From positions 1-48,414 of the forward strand of contig CAIMWI010000023.1 in assembly GCA_903845215.1 (NCBI GenBank): a stretch of DNA of 48,414 nt. Direction: 5' to 3'. Below the pieces are notes generated by a model that was not told where the DNA came from, made no database searches, and worked only from the letters and a program-made list of their open reading frames with translations. Position 1 is the stretch's first letter; each line of letters starts with the position of its first letter. Positions 35,247-43,654 of the stretch are shown one piece after another. This DNA is from an uncultured Rhodobacterales bacterium (GTDB lineage: Bacteria > Pseudomonadota > Alphaproteobacteria > Rhodobacterales > Rhodobacteraceae). Position numbers and translations under genes: made by a program.

Positions 35247-36809
35247 ATGCGGCTTTTGGCCTTAACCCTGCTGGTCAGCCCAGCTTTGGCAGCGCCGGCT
35301 TTGGCCGATGTCGAGGTTCCACGCTATTTGAACGAAACCGCCACCGCCGGCGTTTCCAGCACCTATGCCGGCGATTGGGAGTTTATGACGGGCGGCGGCG
35401 TTGCGGCCTTTGATTGCTCGGGCGATGGCAAGCCGGAACTGCTTTTGGCGGGCGGCACGCAAAAGGCTACGCTTTACCGCAACGACAGCCCAACGGGGGG
35501 CGCGCTGAAATTCAGTGCGCTGACAGCAGGGGTGGAGTTGGACCGCGTGACGGGGGCCTATCCGCTGGATATCGACAGCGACGGGATCATGGACCTTGTT
35601 TTGCTACGCTCGGGCGAAGATGTGGTGATGCGCGGTGCGGGTCAGTGCCAGTTTCGCCGCGCCAACGAGGCATGGGGTTTTGACGGGCGCGATCTGTGGT
35701 CAACAGCCTTTGCCGCAACATGGGAAAAGGGGCAGACTTGGCCCACGCTGGCCATTGGCACCTATATCGACCGCAAGGAGGAAGCTTTTCCTTGGGGATC
35801 ATGCACGCCGGATGCGCTGTACCGCCCCAAGGGGCAGGGCTTTGCCGCACCCTTTGATCTGAAACCCAGCTTTTGCAGCCTTTCGATGCTGTTCACCGAC
35901 TGGAACCGTTCTGGCACGCCGTCTTTGCGGGTGTCGAACGACCGCGAGTATTACAAGGGCGGCAGCGAGCAGATGTGGCAGATCGCCCCCGATGCGCCCC
36001 CTGCCCTTTACACCGCCGCGCAAGGGTGGAAGCCGCTGAAAATCTGGGGCATGGGCATTGCCAGCACCGATGTGAACAGCGACGGCTTTCCAGATTACTT
36101 CCTGACCTCGATGGCCGACAGCAAGCTGCAGGTGCTGGCCGCAGGGCCAGACAAGGCCACCTTCAAGGACATCGCCTTTGCCAGCCATGCCATCGCCCAG
36201 CGGCCCTATACGGGCGGCGATTTTCGCCCCTCGACCGGATGGCATGCCGAGTTTCAGGATGTGAACAACGACGGCGTGCAAGACTTGATTGTCGCCAAGG
36301 GCAATGTGTCGGCGATGCCGGACTTTGCGCTGAAAGACCCCAACAACCTGCTGCTGGGCCTTGCCGATGGCACGTTTGAGGAGGCAGGCGATCGGGCCGG
36401 TGTGGCGAGTTTTGCCCAAGCGCGCGGCGCCTCGGTTGTGGATTTGAACGGCGATGGCCAATTGGACATCGTGGTCGTCAATCGCAACACAGGCGCCGAG
36501 GTCTGGCGCAACGAGGGGGCAAGCAAGGGGCACTGGCTGCAACTGGCGCTACATCAAGACGGGGCCAACCGCGACGGCATTGGCGCATGGATCGAGGTGC
36601 GCCAAGGCGACCTTGTGCAGCGGCGCGAAATCACCTCTGGCGGGGGCCATGCGGGGGGGCAGTTGGGCTGGTGGCACTTTGGTCTTGGCGCAAACCCTGC
36701 CGCAGAGGTGCGGGTGATCTGGCCGGATGGCAGCGCGTCAGACTGGGCCAAGGTGGCGGGGAATGGGTTTTACGACCTGACCAAGGGGCAAGCGCCCAAA
36801 GCCCGCTGA
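35247..36809 (+). CDS. Exported CRTAC1-like protein with FG-GAP repeats and UnbV/ASPIC domain
   Basis: 520 residues from MRLLALTLLV; a longer open frame overlaps the preceding gene and is rejected. Signal peptide 1-19. Repeated calcium-loop-like blades of FG-GAP/VCBS type are seen: FDCSGDGKPELLLAG, IDSDGIMDLVLLRSG, VNSDGFPDYFLTSMA, VNNDGVQDLIVAKGN, LNGDGQLDIVVVNRN, which probably form a beta-propeller. A C-terminal ASPIC/UnbV domain follows (GIGAWIEVRQGD, QRREITSGGGHAGGQ, EVRVIWPDGSASDW). The function is not known. It probably works outside the cytoplasm with the haloperoxidase. Confidence 0.85.
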   Translation: MRLLALTLLVSPALAAPALADVEVPRYLNETATAGVSSTYAGDWEFMTGGGVAAFDCSGDGKPELLLAGGTQKATLYRNDSPTGGALKFSALTAGVELDRVTGAYPLDIDSDGIMDLVLLRSGEDVVMRGAGQCQFRRANEAWGFDGRDLWSTAFAATWEKGQTWPTLAIGTYIDRKEEAFPWGSCTPDALYRPKGQGFAAPFDLKPSFCSLSMLFTDWNRSGTPSLRVSNDREYYKGGSEQMWQIAPDAPPALYTAAQGWKPLKIWGMGIASTDVNSDGFPDYFLTSMADSKLQVLAAGPDKATFKDIAFASHAIAQRPYTGGDFRPSTGWHAEFQDVNNDGVQDLIVAKGNVSAMPDFALKDPNNLLLGLADGTFEEAGDRAGVASFAQARGASVVDLNGDGQLDIVVVNRNTGAEVWRNEGASKGHWLQLALHQDGANRDGIGAWIEVRQGDLVQRREITSGGGHAGGQLGWWHFGLGANPAAEVRVIWPDGSASDWAKVAGNGFYDLTKGQAPKAR

Positions 36810-36811
36810 TC

Positions 36812-37849
36812 TTAGCCCAAAAGATCGGTGATCACCGCCACGCCGGGGGGCATGGGCCCGTCAAAGGCGCGCAATTCGGCGCTGGCCTGTGATAGGGCGA
36901 CATGGCGGGCCACAATCGGGCGCACATCGACTTGGCCGGTTTCGATCAGCGACAACAGCGAAGGATAGCGCCACGCAGGCATTCCGCGTGTGCCAAAAAG
37001 GGCGAGTTGCTTCATATAGACCGCGTTCATATTAATCTGCATCTGGGCTGTGTGCCCTGTGGGCAGACCCACCTGCACATGCCGCCCCAAGGGCCGCAGA
37101 CATTCGATCGAGGCATTGGCGGTGGCCTCTATCCCCAAGGCTTCGATAGACACATGCGCCCCACCGTCTGTCACCTCGCGGATGCGCGCTGCGGTGTCAC
37201 CGTCATCGGCGTTGATGACATGTTCGGCCCCAAGCGCGCGGGCATGGGTTAGCCGATCGGGCACCACATCCACCGCCACAATCCGCGCCCCAAGCGCTTT
37301 GCCGATCAGCAGTGCTGACAGGCCAATGCCACCCGTGCCATGAATGGCCAGCCATTCGCCCGCCTGCAAACCCGCCCGCCCCGTAAGCGCATGATAGGCC
37401 GTCGTCACACGGCACCCTAACCCCGCCGCCAGCGCGGGGGTCAGAAAATCAGGCAAGCGCGTCAGGTTATGGGCGTGGGGAACCGAGACATATTCGGCAT
37501 AAGCCCCCGGTTCGCCAAAGCCCGGTACGCGCTGCGCGCGGCAGGTGGTGGTTTGGCCTGATCGGCATTCGGGGCATTCGCCACAGGCAAGGATAAAGGG
37601 CGCAATGATGCGGTCGCCCACCTTCCAGCGCGCCAAAGGGCCCGTTTGGACCACTTCGCCGCAGTATTCATGGCCCGGAATGGCCCCGGGTTTGACCTTG
37701 GCATGTTCGCCCACCCAGCCGTGCCAATCGCTGCGGCAGATGCCGCAAGCCAGCACTTTGACCACCACGCCGTCCGCCTCGCATATAGGGTCGGGTACGG
37801 TTTGCAGGCTAAGATCGGCCCGATACTGTCGGATAACGGCTGCGCGCAT
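36812..37849 (-). CDS. Zinc-dependent alcohol dehydrogenase
   Basis: 345 residues, medium-chain dehydrogenase family. Catalytic zinc ligands Cys38 (CGICRSDWH), His60 and Glu61 (PGHEYCGE); structural zinc cysteines 89, 92, 95 and 103 (CGECPECRSGQTTTC). NAD(P)-binding motif GTGGIGLSAL, followed by Asp at the end of the second strand (VAVDV), favours NAD. The substrate is an unspecified alcohol. ATG start. It lies 58 bases after purS on the same strand and converges on the FG-GAP gene, with only two bases between stops. Confidence 0.9.
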   Translation of the reverse strand: MRAAVIRQYRADLSLQTVPDPICEADGVVVKVLACGICRSDWHGWVGEHAKVKPGAIPGHEYCGEVVQTGPLARWKVGDRIIAPFILACGECPECRSGQTTTCRAQRVPGFGEPGAYAEYVSVPHAHNLTRLPDFLTPALAAGLGCRVTTAYHALTGRAGLQAGEWLAIHGTGGIGLSALLIGKALGARIVAVDVVPDRLTHARALGAEHVINADDGDTAARIREVTDGGAHVSIEALGIEATANASIECLRPLGRHVQVGLPTGHTAQMQINMNAVYMKQLALFGTRGMPAWRYPSLLSLIETGQVDVRPIVARHVALSQASAELRAFDGPMPPGVAVITDLLG

Positions 37850-37907
37850 GATTGGCCCCCTGTTTGGTCAAGGGGTGGCGCAGGTCGGCACCAAGGTCAA
37901 GAAGCGC

Positions 37908-38147
37908 TTACAGGATTTCGACCTTGTAGCTTTCAATCACCGTATTGGCCAAAAGCTTTTCGCACATCGCTTTAACGGCAGCCTCGGCAGCGGCAGCATC
38001 GGTTTCGGCCAAGTCCAGTTCAATCACCTTGCCTTGCCGCACGCCGTTCACCCCGCCAAAGCCCAAAGTGCCCAAAGCAAAGCGCACGGCTTCGCCTTGC
38101 ACATCCAAAACGCCAGCTTTCAGCATAACGGTGACACGGGCTTTCAT
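37908..38147 (-). CDS. purS: Phosphoribosylformylglycinamidine synthase subunit PurS
   Basis: 79 residues. KARVTVMLKAGVLDVQGEAV at the start, LGFGGVNGVRQGKVIELDL and a closing EKLLANTVIESYKVEIL match PurS, the small subunit that joins PurQ and PurL in the fourth step of purine synthesis. The ATG has TTAGGAG upstream. It follows purC after 17 bases, the usual order. purQ and purL are not found next to it: an alcohol dehydrogenase comes instead. Confidence 0.95.
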   Translation of the reverse strand: MKARVTVMLKAGVLDVQGEAVRFALGTLGFGGVNGVRQGKVIELDLAETDAAAAEAAVKAMCEKLLANTVIESYKVEIL

Positions 38148-38164
38148 GGCGGGCTCCTAAAGGA

Positions 38165-38926
38165 TCAGTTGATCAGGGTCGGTTTGGGCGCATGCGTGAC
38201 ATTCGAAGGCAAAACCCCCAGACGCCGTGCAAGTTCGGTGTAGACATCGGCCAAGGGGCCGGGCTCTGCTCCGGTGCCAGCCCCCTCGGGGCGGCGCAGA
38301 TCCCACAGGCGGCAGCTGTCGGGGCTGATTTCATCGGCCAAAAGCAGGCGCATGAAATCGCCCTCCCACACCCTGCCGACTTCGATGCGAAAATCGGCCA
38401 AGCGAATCCCGACGCCCAGCATGACGCCAGACAAAAAGTCGTTCACCCGCAGGGCAAGGGCGATGATATCGTCCAGATCTTGCTGGCTGGCCCAGCCAAA
38501 GGCGATGATATGCTCTTCGCTGACCAAGGGCGCATTCAGGCGCGGATCTTTGTAGAAATATTCCACAATCGGGCGTGGCAAGGCGGTGCCTTCGGGAATG
38601 CCCAAACGGGCTGACAGATCGCCTGCGGCAAAGTTGCGCACGACAACTTCGAGCGGGACAATCTCGACCTCGCGGACCAACTGCTCGCGCATGTTGATGC
38701 GGCGGATGAAATGGGTGGGAACCCCGATCGAATTCAGGCCCGACATGAAGAATTCTGACAGGCGGTTGTTCAGCACGCCCTTGCCTTCCGAGGCGAGGTT
38801 CTCGCCCTCGGTCGCGGTGGGGCCTGCAGCACCTTCGTCTTTGAAATACTGCACCAAGGTGCCCGGCTCTGGCCCTTCATACAGGATCTTCGCCTTGCCC
38901 TCGTAAATCTTTTTGCGCCGTGCCAT
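38165..38926 (-). CDS. purC: SAICAR synthetase
   Basis: 253 residues from [20 protein letters not shown], the normal PurC start. Eleven upstream codons in frame are discarded. The SAICAR synthetase signatures [20 protein letters not shown] (near 79-98) and the [12 protein letters not shown] segment with the substrate Asp are present. It ligates aspartate to CAIR in purine synthesis. Upstream is a 216-base divergent spacer shared with the zeta subunit gene, with nothing else recognised in it. Confidence 0.96.
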   Translation of the reverse strand: MARRKKIYEGKAKILYEGPEPGTLVQYFKDEGAAGPTATEGENLASEGKGVLNNRLSEFFMSGLNSIGVPTHFIRRINMREQLVREVEIVPLEVVVRNFAAGDLSARLGIPEGTALPRPIVEYFYKDPRLNAPLVSEEHIIAFGWASQQDLDDIIALALRVNDFLSGVMLGVGIRLADFRIEVGRVWEGDFMRLLLADEISPDSCRLWDLRRPEGAGTGAEPGPLADVYTELARRLGVLPSNVTHAPKPTLIN

Positions 38927-39142
38927 GAACGCTCCGAAACTTTCCACAGGGCGGCGCATGCCTTAAGCGGCACCATGGGCGCCGACCCTTCTGAGGCGGG
39001 CTATACGCCATGGCCAGCCCTGCGGCAAGGCAGAACGGCCAAGCCCGCCAGACCCTTGTGGAATGTGACAGAGGGGCCTTGAAGTAAGGGCTTGAGGCGG
39101 GCATATGAAGCAGGAAAGCAGCATGCAGCCGAGGGGCCTATC

Positions 39143-39457
39143 ATGACCACGTTTAATGACCGCGAAAATGCCTTTGAAAGCAAATTCGCCCATGATTCCG
39201 AAATGCAGTTTCGGGCCGAAGCCCGCCGCAACAAGCTCTTGGGCCTCTGGGCTGCAGGGCTTTTGGGCAAATCGGGGGCGGATGCCGACGCCTATGCCAT
39301 GGAGGTCGTCATGGCCGACATGGCAGAATCTGGATCCGAGGATGTGGTGGCCAAGGTTGCCAAAGATTTGGGCGCCAAATCCAACGCCGAGACTGTGCGT
39401 GCCAAACTGACGGCTCTTTTGCCCGAAGCCAAAGCGCAGCTGATATCCGAACTCTGA
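39143..39457 (+). CDS. F1-ATPase inhibitor, zeta subunit (DUF1476)
   Basis: 104 residues from MTTFNDRENAFESKFAHD. DUF1476 matches the zeta subunit first described in Paracoccus denitrificans, which blocks ATP hydrolysis by F1Fo-ATP synthase with its N-terminus. The N-terminal stretch to KFAHD and the following helices (FRAEARRNKLLGLWAAGLLG) fit well. Found only in alphaproteobacteria, and usually away from the atp operon, as here. The methyltransferase gene begins 18 bases later. Confidence 0.93.
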   Translation: MTTFNDRENAFESKFAHDSEMQFRAEARRNKLLGLWAAGLLGKSGADADAYAMEVVMADMAESGSEDVVAKVAKDLGAKSNAETVRAKLTALLPEAKAQLISEL

Positions 39458-39475
39458 GTGGATCAAGGGGGCCTT

Positions 39476-40492
39476 ATGGCACAAGATCTTCTGTCGCGCC
39501 TGATGGCGACGCAGGACTGGCTTTTGGCCGATGGCGCCACCGGCACGAATTTGTTCAATATGGGTCTATCCTCGGGCGAGCCGCCCGAGTTTTGGAACAT
39601 TGAACAGCCCGATAACATCCGCAGCCTGTACCGAAATGCGGTTCAGGCGGGGTCGGATTTGTTCCTGACCAACTCGTTTGGCGGCAACGCCGCGCGGCTA
39701 AAGCTGCACAATGCCCAAGGCCGCGTGGGAGAGTTGAACCGTGTGGCCGCCAGTCTGGGCCGCGAGATTGCCGATGCCGCAGGCCGCCCTGTGGTTGTGG
39801 CCGGATCCATCGGCCCGACGGGAGAGATTTTTGAACCGATGGGCACCATGACCCATGCTTTGGCCGTCGAAATCTTTCAAGAACAGGCCGAGGCGTTGAA
39901 AGCCGGCGGCGCGGATGTGCTGTGGATTGAAACCATGTCCGCCTTCGAAGAATACGCCGCCGCCGCCGAGGCCGCGACGCGCGCAGGCCTGCCGTGGTGC
40001 GGCACGATGAGCTTTGACACCGCAGGGCACACAATGATGGGCCTAACCTCGACCAAAATGGCGGCTTTGGTGGAAAAGATGGCGCATCCGCCGCTGGCCT
40101 TTGGGGCCAATTGCGGTGTGGGTGCGTCTGATCTGATGCGCACGGTCTTGGGGTTTGAGATGACAAACACCAGCCGCCCGATTATTGCCAAGGGCAATGC
40201 GGGCATCCCCAAGTATCACGATGGCCATATCCATTATGACGGCACACCCGAGTTGATGGCCGACTATGCCGTGCTGGCGCGCGATGCAGGGGTGAAGATC
40301 ATCGGCGGGTGCTGCGGGACCATGCCAGACCATCTGAAAGCGATGCGCCACGCTTTGGAAACGCGGCCCAAGGGGCCAAAGCCCTCGGTCGCGGATATTC
40401 AGGCCAAGCTGGGGGCGTTTTCCTCGGCCAATGATGGCACGGGCGACACGTCGGGCCAGCCCACGCGCGAGCGGCGCAACAAGCGCGGGTGA
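39476..40492 (+). CDS. bmt: Homocysteine S-methyltransferase (Bmt/BHMT-type)
   Basis: 338 residues from the ATG at 39476; a GTG six codons upstream is a weaker choice. Zinc ligands Cys213 (GANCGVGA) and Cys279-Cys280 (GGCCGTMPDH) are in place, and LLADGATGTNLFNMGL opens the barrel in the family manner. It moves a methyl group to homocysteine to make methionine. It resembles the N-terminal module of MetH and is commonly annotated betaine-homocysteine methyltransferase. With the corrinoid protein downstream it may be part of a split methionine synthase. A Lys/Arg-rich tail ends the protein. Confidence 0.9.
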   Translation: MAQDLLSRLMATQDWLLADGATGTNLFNMGLSSGEPPEFWNIEQPDNIRSLYRNAVQAGSDLFLTNSFGGNAARLKLHNAQGRVGELNRVAASLGREIADAAGRPVVVAGSIGPTGEIFEPMGTMTHALAVEIFQEQAEALKAGGADVLWIETMSAFEEYAAAAEAATRAGLPWCGTMSFDTAGHTMMGLTSTKMAALVEKMAHPPLAFGANCGVGASDLMRTVLGFEMTNTSRPIIAKGNAGIPKYHDGHIHYDGTPELMADYAVLARDAGVKIIGGCCGTMPDHLKAMRHALETRPKGPKPSVADIQAKLGAFSSANDGTGDTSGQPTRERRNKRG

Positions 40493-40518
40493 TCGGGTCG
40501 GGCGCATCCTAGGCCCGC

Positions 40519-41610
40519 TTACAGATCAAACCCCAACTGCCCGCCTTGTGATCTGGGCGGACGAAACAGGTCGGTGCGCAGGGCGGGCAGCGGCTGGTCT
40601 AGGCCAAAGCGCGCCAAGGCCACATCAAAGCGGCGTTTCATCAGATTGGCCCAAAGGCCGGTGCCGCGAAAGCGTTTGCCCCAGTCGGCATCGTAATCTT
40701 TGCCGCCTTGCATCTCGCGCAGCCGCGCCATGACCTTCGCGGCGCGGTCGGGGTAATGGGTGGCAAGCCAGTCTTGAAACAAGGACGACACTTCGCGCGG
40801 CAGGCGCAGGTTGATATAGCTTGCCGCCGTGGCCCCCGCTTTGGCCGCCGCCTCTAGGATCGGTTCCAGCTCGTGGTCTGACAATCCCGGCACCAAGGGC
40901 GACACCATCACCCGCACCGACACCCCCGCTTTGGCCAGCTTTTCGATCACCGCCAAGCGGCGCGCGGGGCTTGGCGCGCGCGGCTCCATCTTGCGCGAAA
41001 GGACTGGGTCAAGTGTGGTCACCGAAATGCCCACCCGCGTCAGGCCCAACTGGGCCAAGGGCACCAGCAGGTCTAAATCACGTTCGACCAAGGTGCCTTT
41101 GGTGGTGATGGCGACGGGGTGGCGAAAGGCAAGCAAGGTCGCCAAGACATCGCGCATCACGCGCTGTTCCGCCTCGATCGGCTGATAGGGGTCAGTGTTG
41201 GTGCCCAGAGCAATGGGCGCCACTTTGTAGGCGCGGCCGCGCAACTCGCGGTCTAACACCTGCGCGATGCCGGGGCGGGCGATGAGTTTGGTTTCAAAAT
41301 CCAAGCCGGGTGACAGGTTCAAATAGGCGTGGGTGGGGCGTGCAAAGCAATAAATGCAGCCATGCTCGCAGCCGCGATAAGGGTTGATCGACCGGTCAAA
41401 GGGCAGATCGGGCGAGGTGTTGTAGGTGATGGCCGAGCGCGGCACTTCGATGCTGACCTCGGTGCGCAAAAGGCGAGGGTCTTCGGGCAAATCCCAACCG
41501 TCGTCAAACCCCTCACGCTGGGTGGGTTCAAAACGACCAGCCTGATTGCTGGCAGCCCCACGGGCGCGCAGCTTTTGGGTGGGATTCGCAAGGGGAATGG
41601 GGTGATCCAT
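40519..41610 (-). CDS. PA0069-family radical SAM protein (SplB-like)
   Basis: 363 residues. The 4Fe-4S motif is C-x3-C-x2-C at Cys81, Cys85 and Cys88 in RGCEHGCIYCFARP, and the family string TYNTSPDLPFDRSINPYRGC precedes it. LVERDLDLLVPLA and VGISVTTLDPVLSRKMEPRAPSP mark the barrel. It is related to spore photoproduct lyase, a DNA repair enzyme, and to the Rv2578c group, but the substrate is unknown. A consensus alphaproteobacterial LexA box lies 13 bases before its ATG, so it should be induced by DNA damage. Orientation is opposite to the methyltransferase genes on both sides. Confidence 0.9.
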   Translation of the reverse strand: MDHPIPLANPTQKLRARGAASNQAGRFEPTQREGFDDGWDLPEDPRLLRTEVSIEVPRSAITYNTSPDLPFDRSINPYRGCEHGCIYCFARPTHAYLNLSPGLDFETKLIARPGIAQVLDRELRGRAYKVAPIALGTNTDPYQPIEAEQRVMRDVLATLLAFRHPVAITTKGTLVERDLDLLVPLAQLGLTRVGISVTTLDPVLSRKMEPRAPSPARRLAVIEKLAKAGVSVRVMVSPLVPGLSDHELEPILEAAAKAGATAASYINLRLPREVSSLFQDWLATHYPDRAAKVMARLREMQGGKDYDADWGKRFRGTGLWANLMKRRFDVALARFGLDQPLPALRTDLFRPPRSQGGQLGFDL

Positions 41611-41622
41611 AAGGCCAAATTA

Positions 41623-41637
41623 GAACATAATAAGAAC
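41623..41637 (-). promoter_or_regulatory. LexA (SOS) box before the radical SAM gene
   Basis: GAAC-ATAATAA-GAAC on the plus strand (GTTC-TTATTAT-GTTC toward the gene) is a perfect match to the alphaproteobacterial LexA consensus GTTC-N7-GTTC, with an AT-rich centre. It is 12 bases from the ATG of the radical SAM gene (41610) and would overlap its promoter. Confidence 0.78.
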
Positions 41638-41841
41638 ATTTCCAAGGACATTCCGTCCAACCTGTCGCAAAAGACCCATCCCACCATTTTACGCCCCAAA
41701 AGCCAAACCGCCCAAATCCTTTGCAATTCCCGCACCACTTGCCCCCTTGCTGTCGGCTTTCATTCGGGGCATGTCGCTAAAGGAAAAGTGGCGGACGGGC
41801 TTTGGCCCCATTGACAAAGAAACGCGTGAAGGAGCTGAAGC

Positions 41842-42540
41842 ATGGCCGACGACGACGAAATCATCCTGTCTGATCTGTCTGACGATGAACTTGTCTTGCA
41901 AATGCACGACGACCTTTACGACGGTCTGAAAGAAGAGATCGAAGAAGGCGTCAATATCCTGATCGCGCGCAAATGGACGCCTTACGACGTTCTGACCAAA
42001 GCCTTGGTTGCGGGCATGACGATCGTGGGCGCAGACTTCCGCGATGGTATTTTGTTTGTGCCCGAAGTGCTGCTGGCCGCCAATGCGATGAAGGGTGGCA
42101 TGGCCATCTTAAAGCCCTTGCTGATCGCCACCGGTGCCCCGCGCATGGGCAAAATGGTTATCGGCACCGTCAAAGGCGACATCCATGATATCGGCAAGAA
42201 CCTTGTCGGCATGATGATGGAAGGTGCAGGCTTTGAAGTGAAAGACCTTGGCATCAACAACTCGGTCGAGAAGTATCTTGAGGCGATGGAAGCTGAAAAG
42301 CCCGATATCTTGGGCATGTCGGCCCTGCTGACCACCACGATGCCCTATATGAAAGTCGTGATCGACACGATGAAAGAAAAGGGCATGCGCGACGATTACA
42401 TCGTGCTTGTGGGCGGCGCGCCGTTGAACGAAGAATTCTCCAAAGCCATTGGGGCTGATGCCTATTGCCGCGATGCCGCTGTGGCGGTTGAAACTGCCAA
42501 GGCCTATATGCTGCGCAAACACAACCGCGCCACCGCCTGA
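41842..42540 (+). CDS. Corrinoid (B12-binding) protein of a methyltransferase system
   Basis: 232 residues. N-terminal helical cap (about 15-95), then the cobalamin domain with the D-x-H-x-x-G motif DIHDIGKN (His115 as the lower cobalt ligand), GFEVKDLGIN, GMSALLTTTMPYMK and VLVGGAPLNEEF. This is the MetH/MtbC-type B12-binding module. It carries the methyl group between donor and acceptor proteins. With a homocysteine methyltransferase upstream and DUF1638 downstream it fits the split methionine synthase of Rhodobacterales. ATG with GAAGGAG site. A terminator follows. Confidence 0.92.
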   Translation: MADDDEIILSDLSDDELVLQMHDDLYDGLKEEIEEGVNILIARKWTPYDVLTKALVAGMTIVGADFRDGILFVPEVLLAANAMKGGMAILKPLLIATGAPRMGKMVIGTVKGDIHDIGKNLVGMMMEGAGFEVKDLGINNSVEKYLEAMEAEKPDILGMSALLTTTMPYMKVVIDTMKEKGMRDDYIVLVGGAPLNEEFSKAIGADAYCRDAAVAVETAKAYMLRKHNRATA

Positions 42541-42558
42541 TCGCTGAAAATCGCCGAT

Positions 42559-42590
42559 AGCCCCGGGCCCATGGCCCGGGGCTTTCATTT
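42559..42590 (+). terminator. Intrinsic terminator after the corrinoid gene
   Basis: AGCCCCGGGCC (42559-42569) pairs with GGCCCGGGGCT (42573-42583) around a 3-base loop, then TTCATTT. A short T-rich tail follows an 11-bp stem. The DUF1638 gene starts 47 bases later, so read-through or its own promoter is needed. Confidence 0.75.
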
Positions 42591-42629
42591 GCGGCTTGGG
42601 CTTTGGCGCAGAGCCATCTAAAAGGGCGC

Positions 42630-43271
42630 ATGGAACAGCCAAGTGACACCGATCTAACCGAAACAGGGCTTGCGCGCCGCCAAAGCGGGTCGGTGCTGCT
42701 GATCGCCTGCGGTGCTTTGGCGCATGAGGTTTTGGCGTTGATCAAGGCCAATGGCTGGCAGCACATGGATGTGCAATGCCTACCTGCCAAGTTGCATCTT
42801 TACCCTGAAAAGATCACAGCAGAAGTGGCCCGCACTGTCGAACAGCACCGCAATCAGTATCAGACTTTGTTCGTGCTGTATGCCGATTGCGGCACGGGCG
42901 GCTTGCTTGCGGCCAAATGCGCCGAATTGGGTGTCGAGATGATCGCAGGTCCGCATTGCTATGCGTTCTTTGAAGGCAATGAAACCTTTGCCCAGCATCT
43001 GGACACTGAAATATCGGCCTTTTATCTGACTGATTTTCTGGTGCGCCAATTCGATGCCTTTGTCTGGAAACCGATGGGGTTAGACCGCTATCCCCAACTG
43101 CGCGACACTTACTTTGGCAATTACACCAAACTTGTCTATCAGGCCCAAACCAACGACCCCGCCTTGGATGCAAAAGCCGCCGACTGTGCCAAACGGCTTG
43201 GGCTCGCCTATGAACGCCGTTTCACGGGATATGGGGATCTTGCCACAACACTGGAGCGGATTGCGCCATGA
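42630..43271 (+). CDS. DUF1638 protein linked to methionine/corrinoid metabolism
   Basis: 213 residues from the ATG at 42630; the TTG nine codons above is inside the spacer after the terminator. Conserved-looking cysteines stand in LIACGALAHE (Cys27), DVQCLPAKLH (Cys50), YADCGTGG (Cys87) and GPHCYAFF (Cys110), suggesting metal or cofactor binding. DUF1638 genes commonly sit beside corrinoid methyltransferase genes, and I recall fitness data in Phaeobacter linking such a gene to methionine synthesis. The biochemical role is not known to me. It overlaps the next gene by four bases (ATGA). Confidence 0.85.
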   Translation: MEQPSDTDLTETGLARRQSGSVLLIACGALAHEVLALIKANGWQHMDVQCLPAKLHLYPEKITAEVARTVEQHRNQYQTLFVLYADCGTGGLLAAKCAELGVEMIAGPHCYAFFEGNETFAQHLDTEISAFYLTDFLVRQFDAFVWKPMGLDRYPQLRDTYFGNYTKLVYQAQTNDPALDAKAADCAKRLGLAYERRFTGYGDLATTLERIAP

Positions 43272-43654
43272 CAGGCCCAGAAGAGTTTGCCAAGCATTTC
43301 GCCAGTGCCTTTGGGCGTCAAGACGGGGCGGAACTGGCCGGTTTCTTGGCCGAAGATGCCGATGTGCTGACCCTGACAGGGGCTTTGGTTGACACCGCCG
43401 ATGAGGCCGAAGTGGCCTTTGCCGCCGAGTTCAACGGCATATTTGCGGCCGCGCGCTTGGTATCGGGCAGGCACCGCTTGCGGATGTTAGGGCCGGGGGC
43501 TGCGATTGTGACGCAGCGCTATGTTGTCAGCGGTGCGCGTGACGATCAAGGTGCCGAAATGCCGCGGTTTAGCGCTGTGCTGACGGCGGTTTTGACCGCC
43601 CGCACCACGGGGTGGCAGGCCGTAAGCCTGACGTTCTCAGCCACCGGCCAATAG
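43268..43654 (+). CDS. NTF2-like/DUF4440-type small protein (SgcJ/EcaC-like)
   Basis: 128 residues. Begins with FAKHFASAFGRQDGAELAGFL, then a beta-rich part (HRLRMLGPGAAIVTQRYVVS, FSAVLTAVLTARTTGWQAVSL), the pattern of the SnoaL/DUF4440 NTF2-like fold. No catalytic residues can be named. It overlaps DUF1638 by four bases, so it is co-translated. Its last 18 bases overlap the convergent recN tail. Confidence 0.75.
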   Translation: MTGPEEFAKHFASAFGRQDGAELAGFLAEDADVLTLTGALVDTADEAEVAFAAEFNGIFAAARLVSGRHRLRMLGPGAAIVTQRYVVSGARDDQGAEMPRFSAVLTAVLTARTTGWQAVSLTFSATGQ

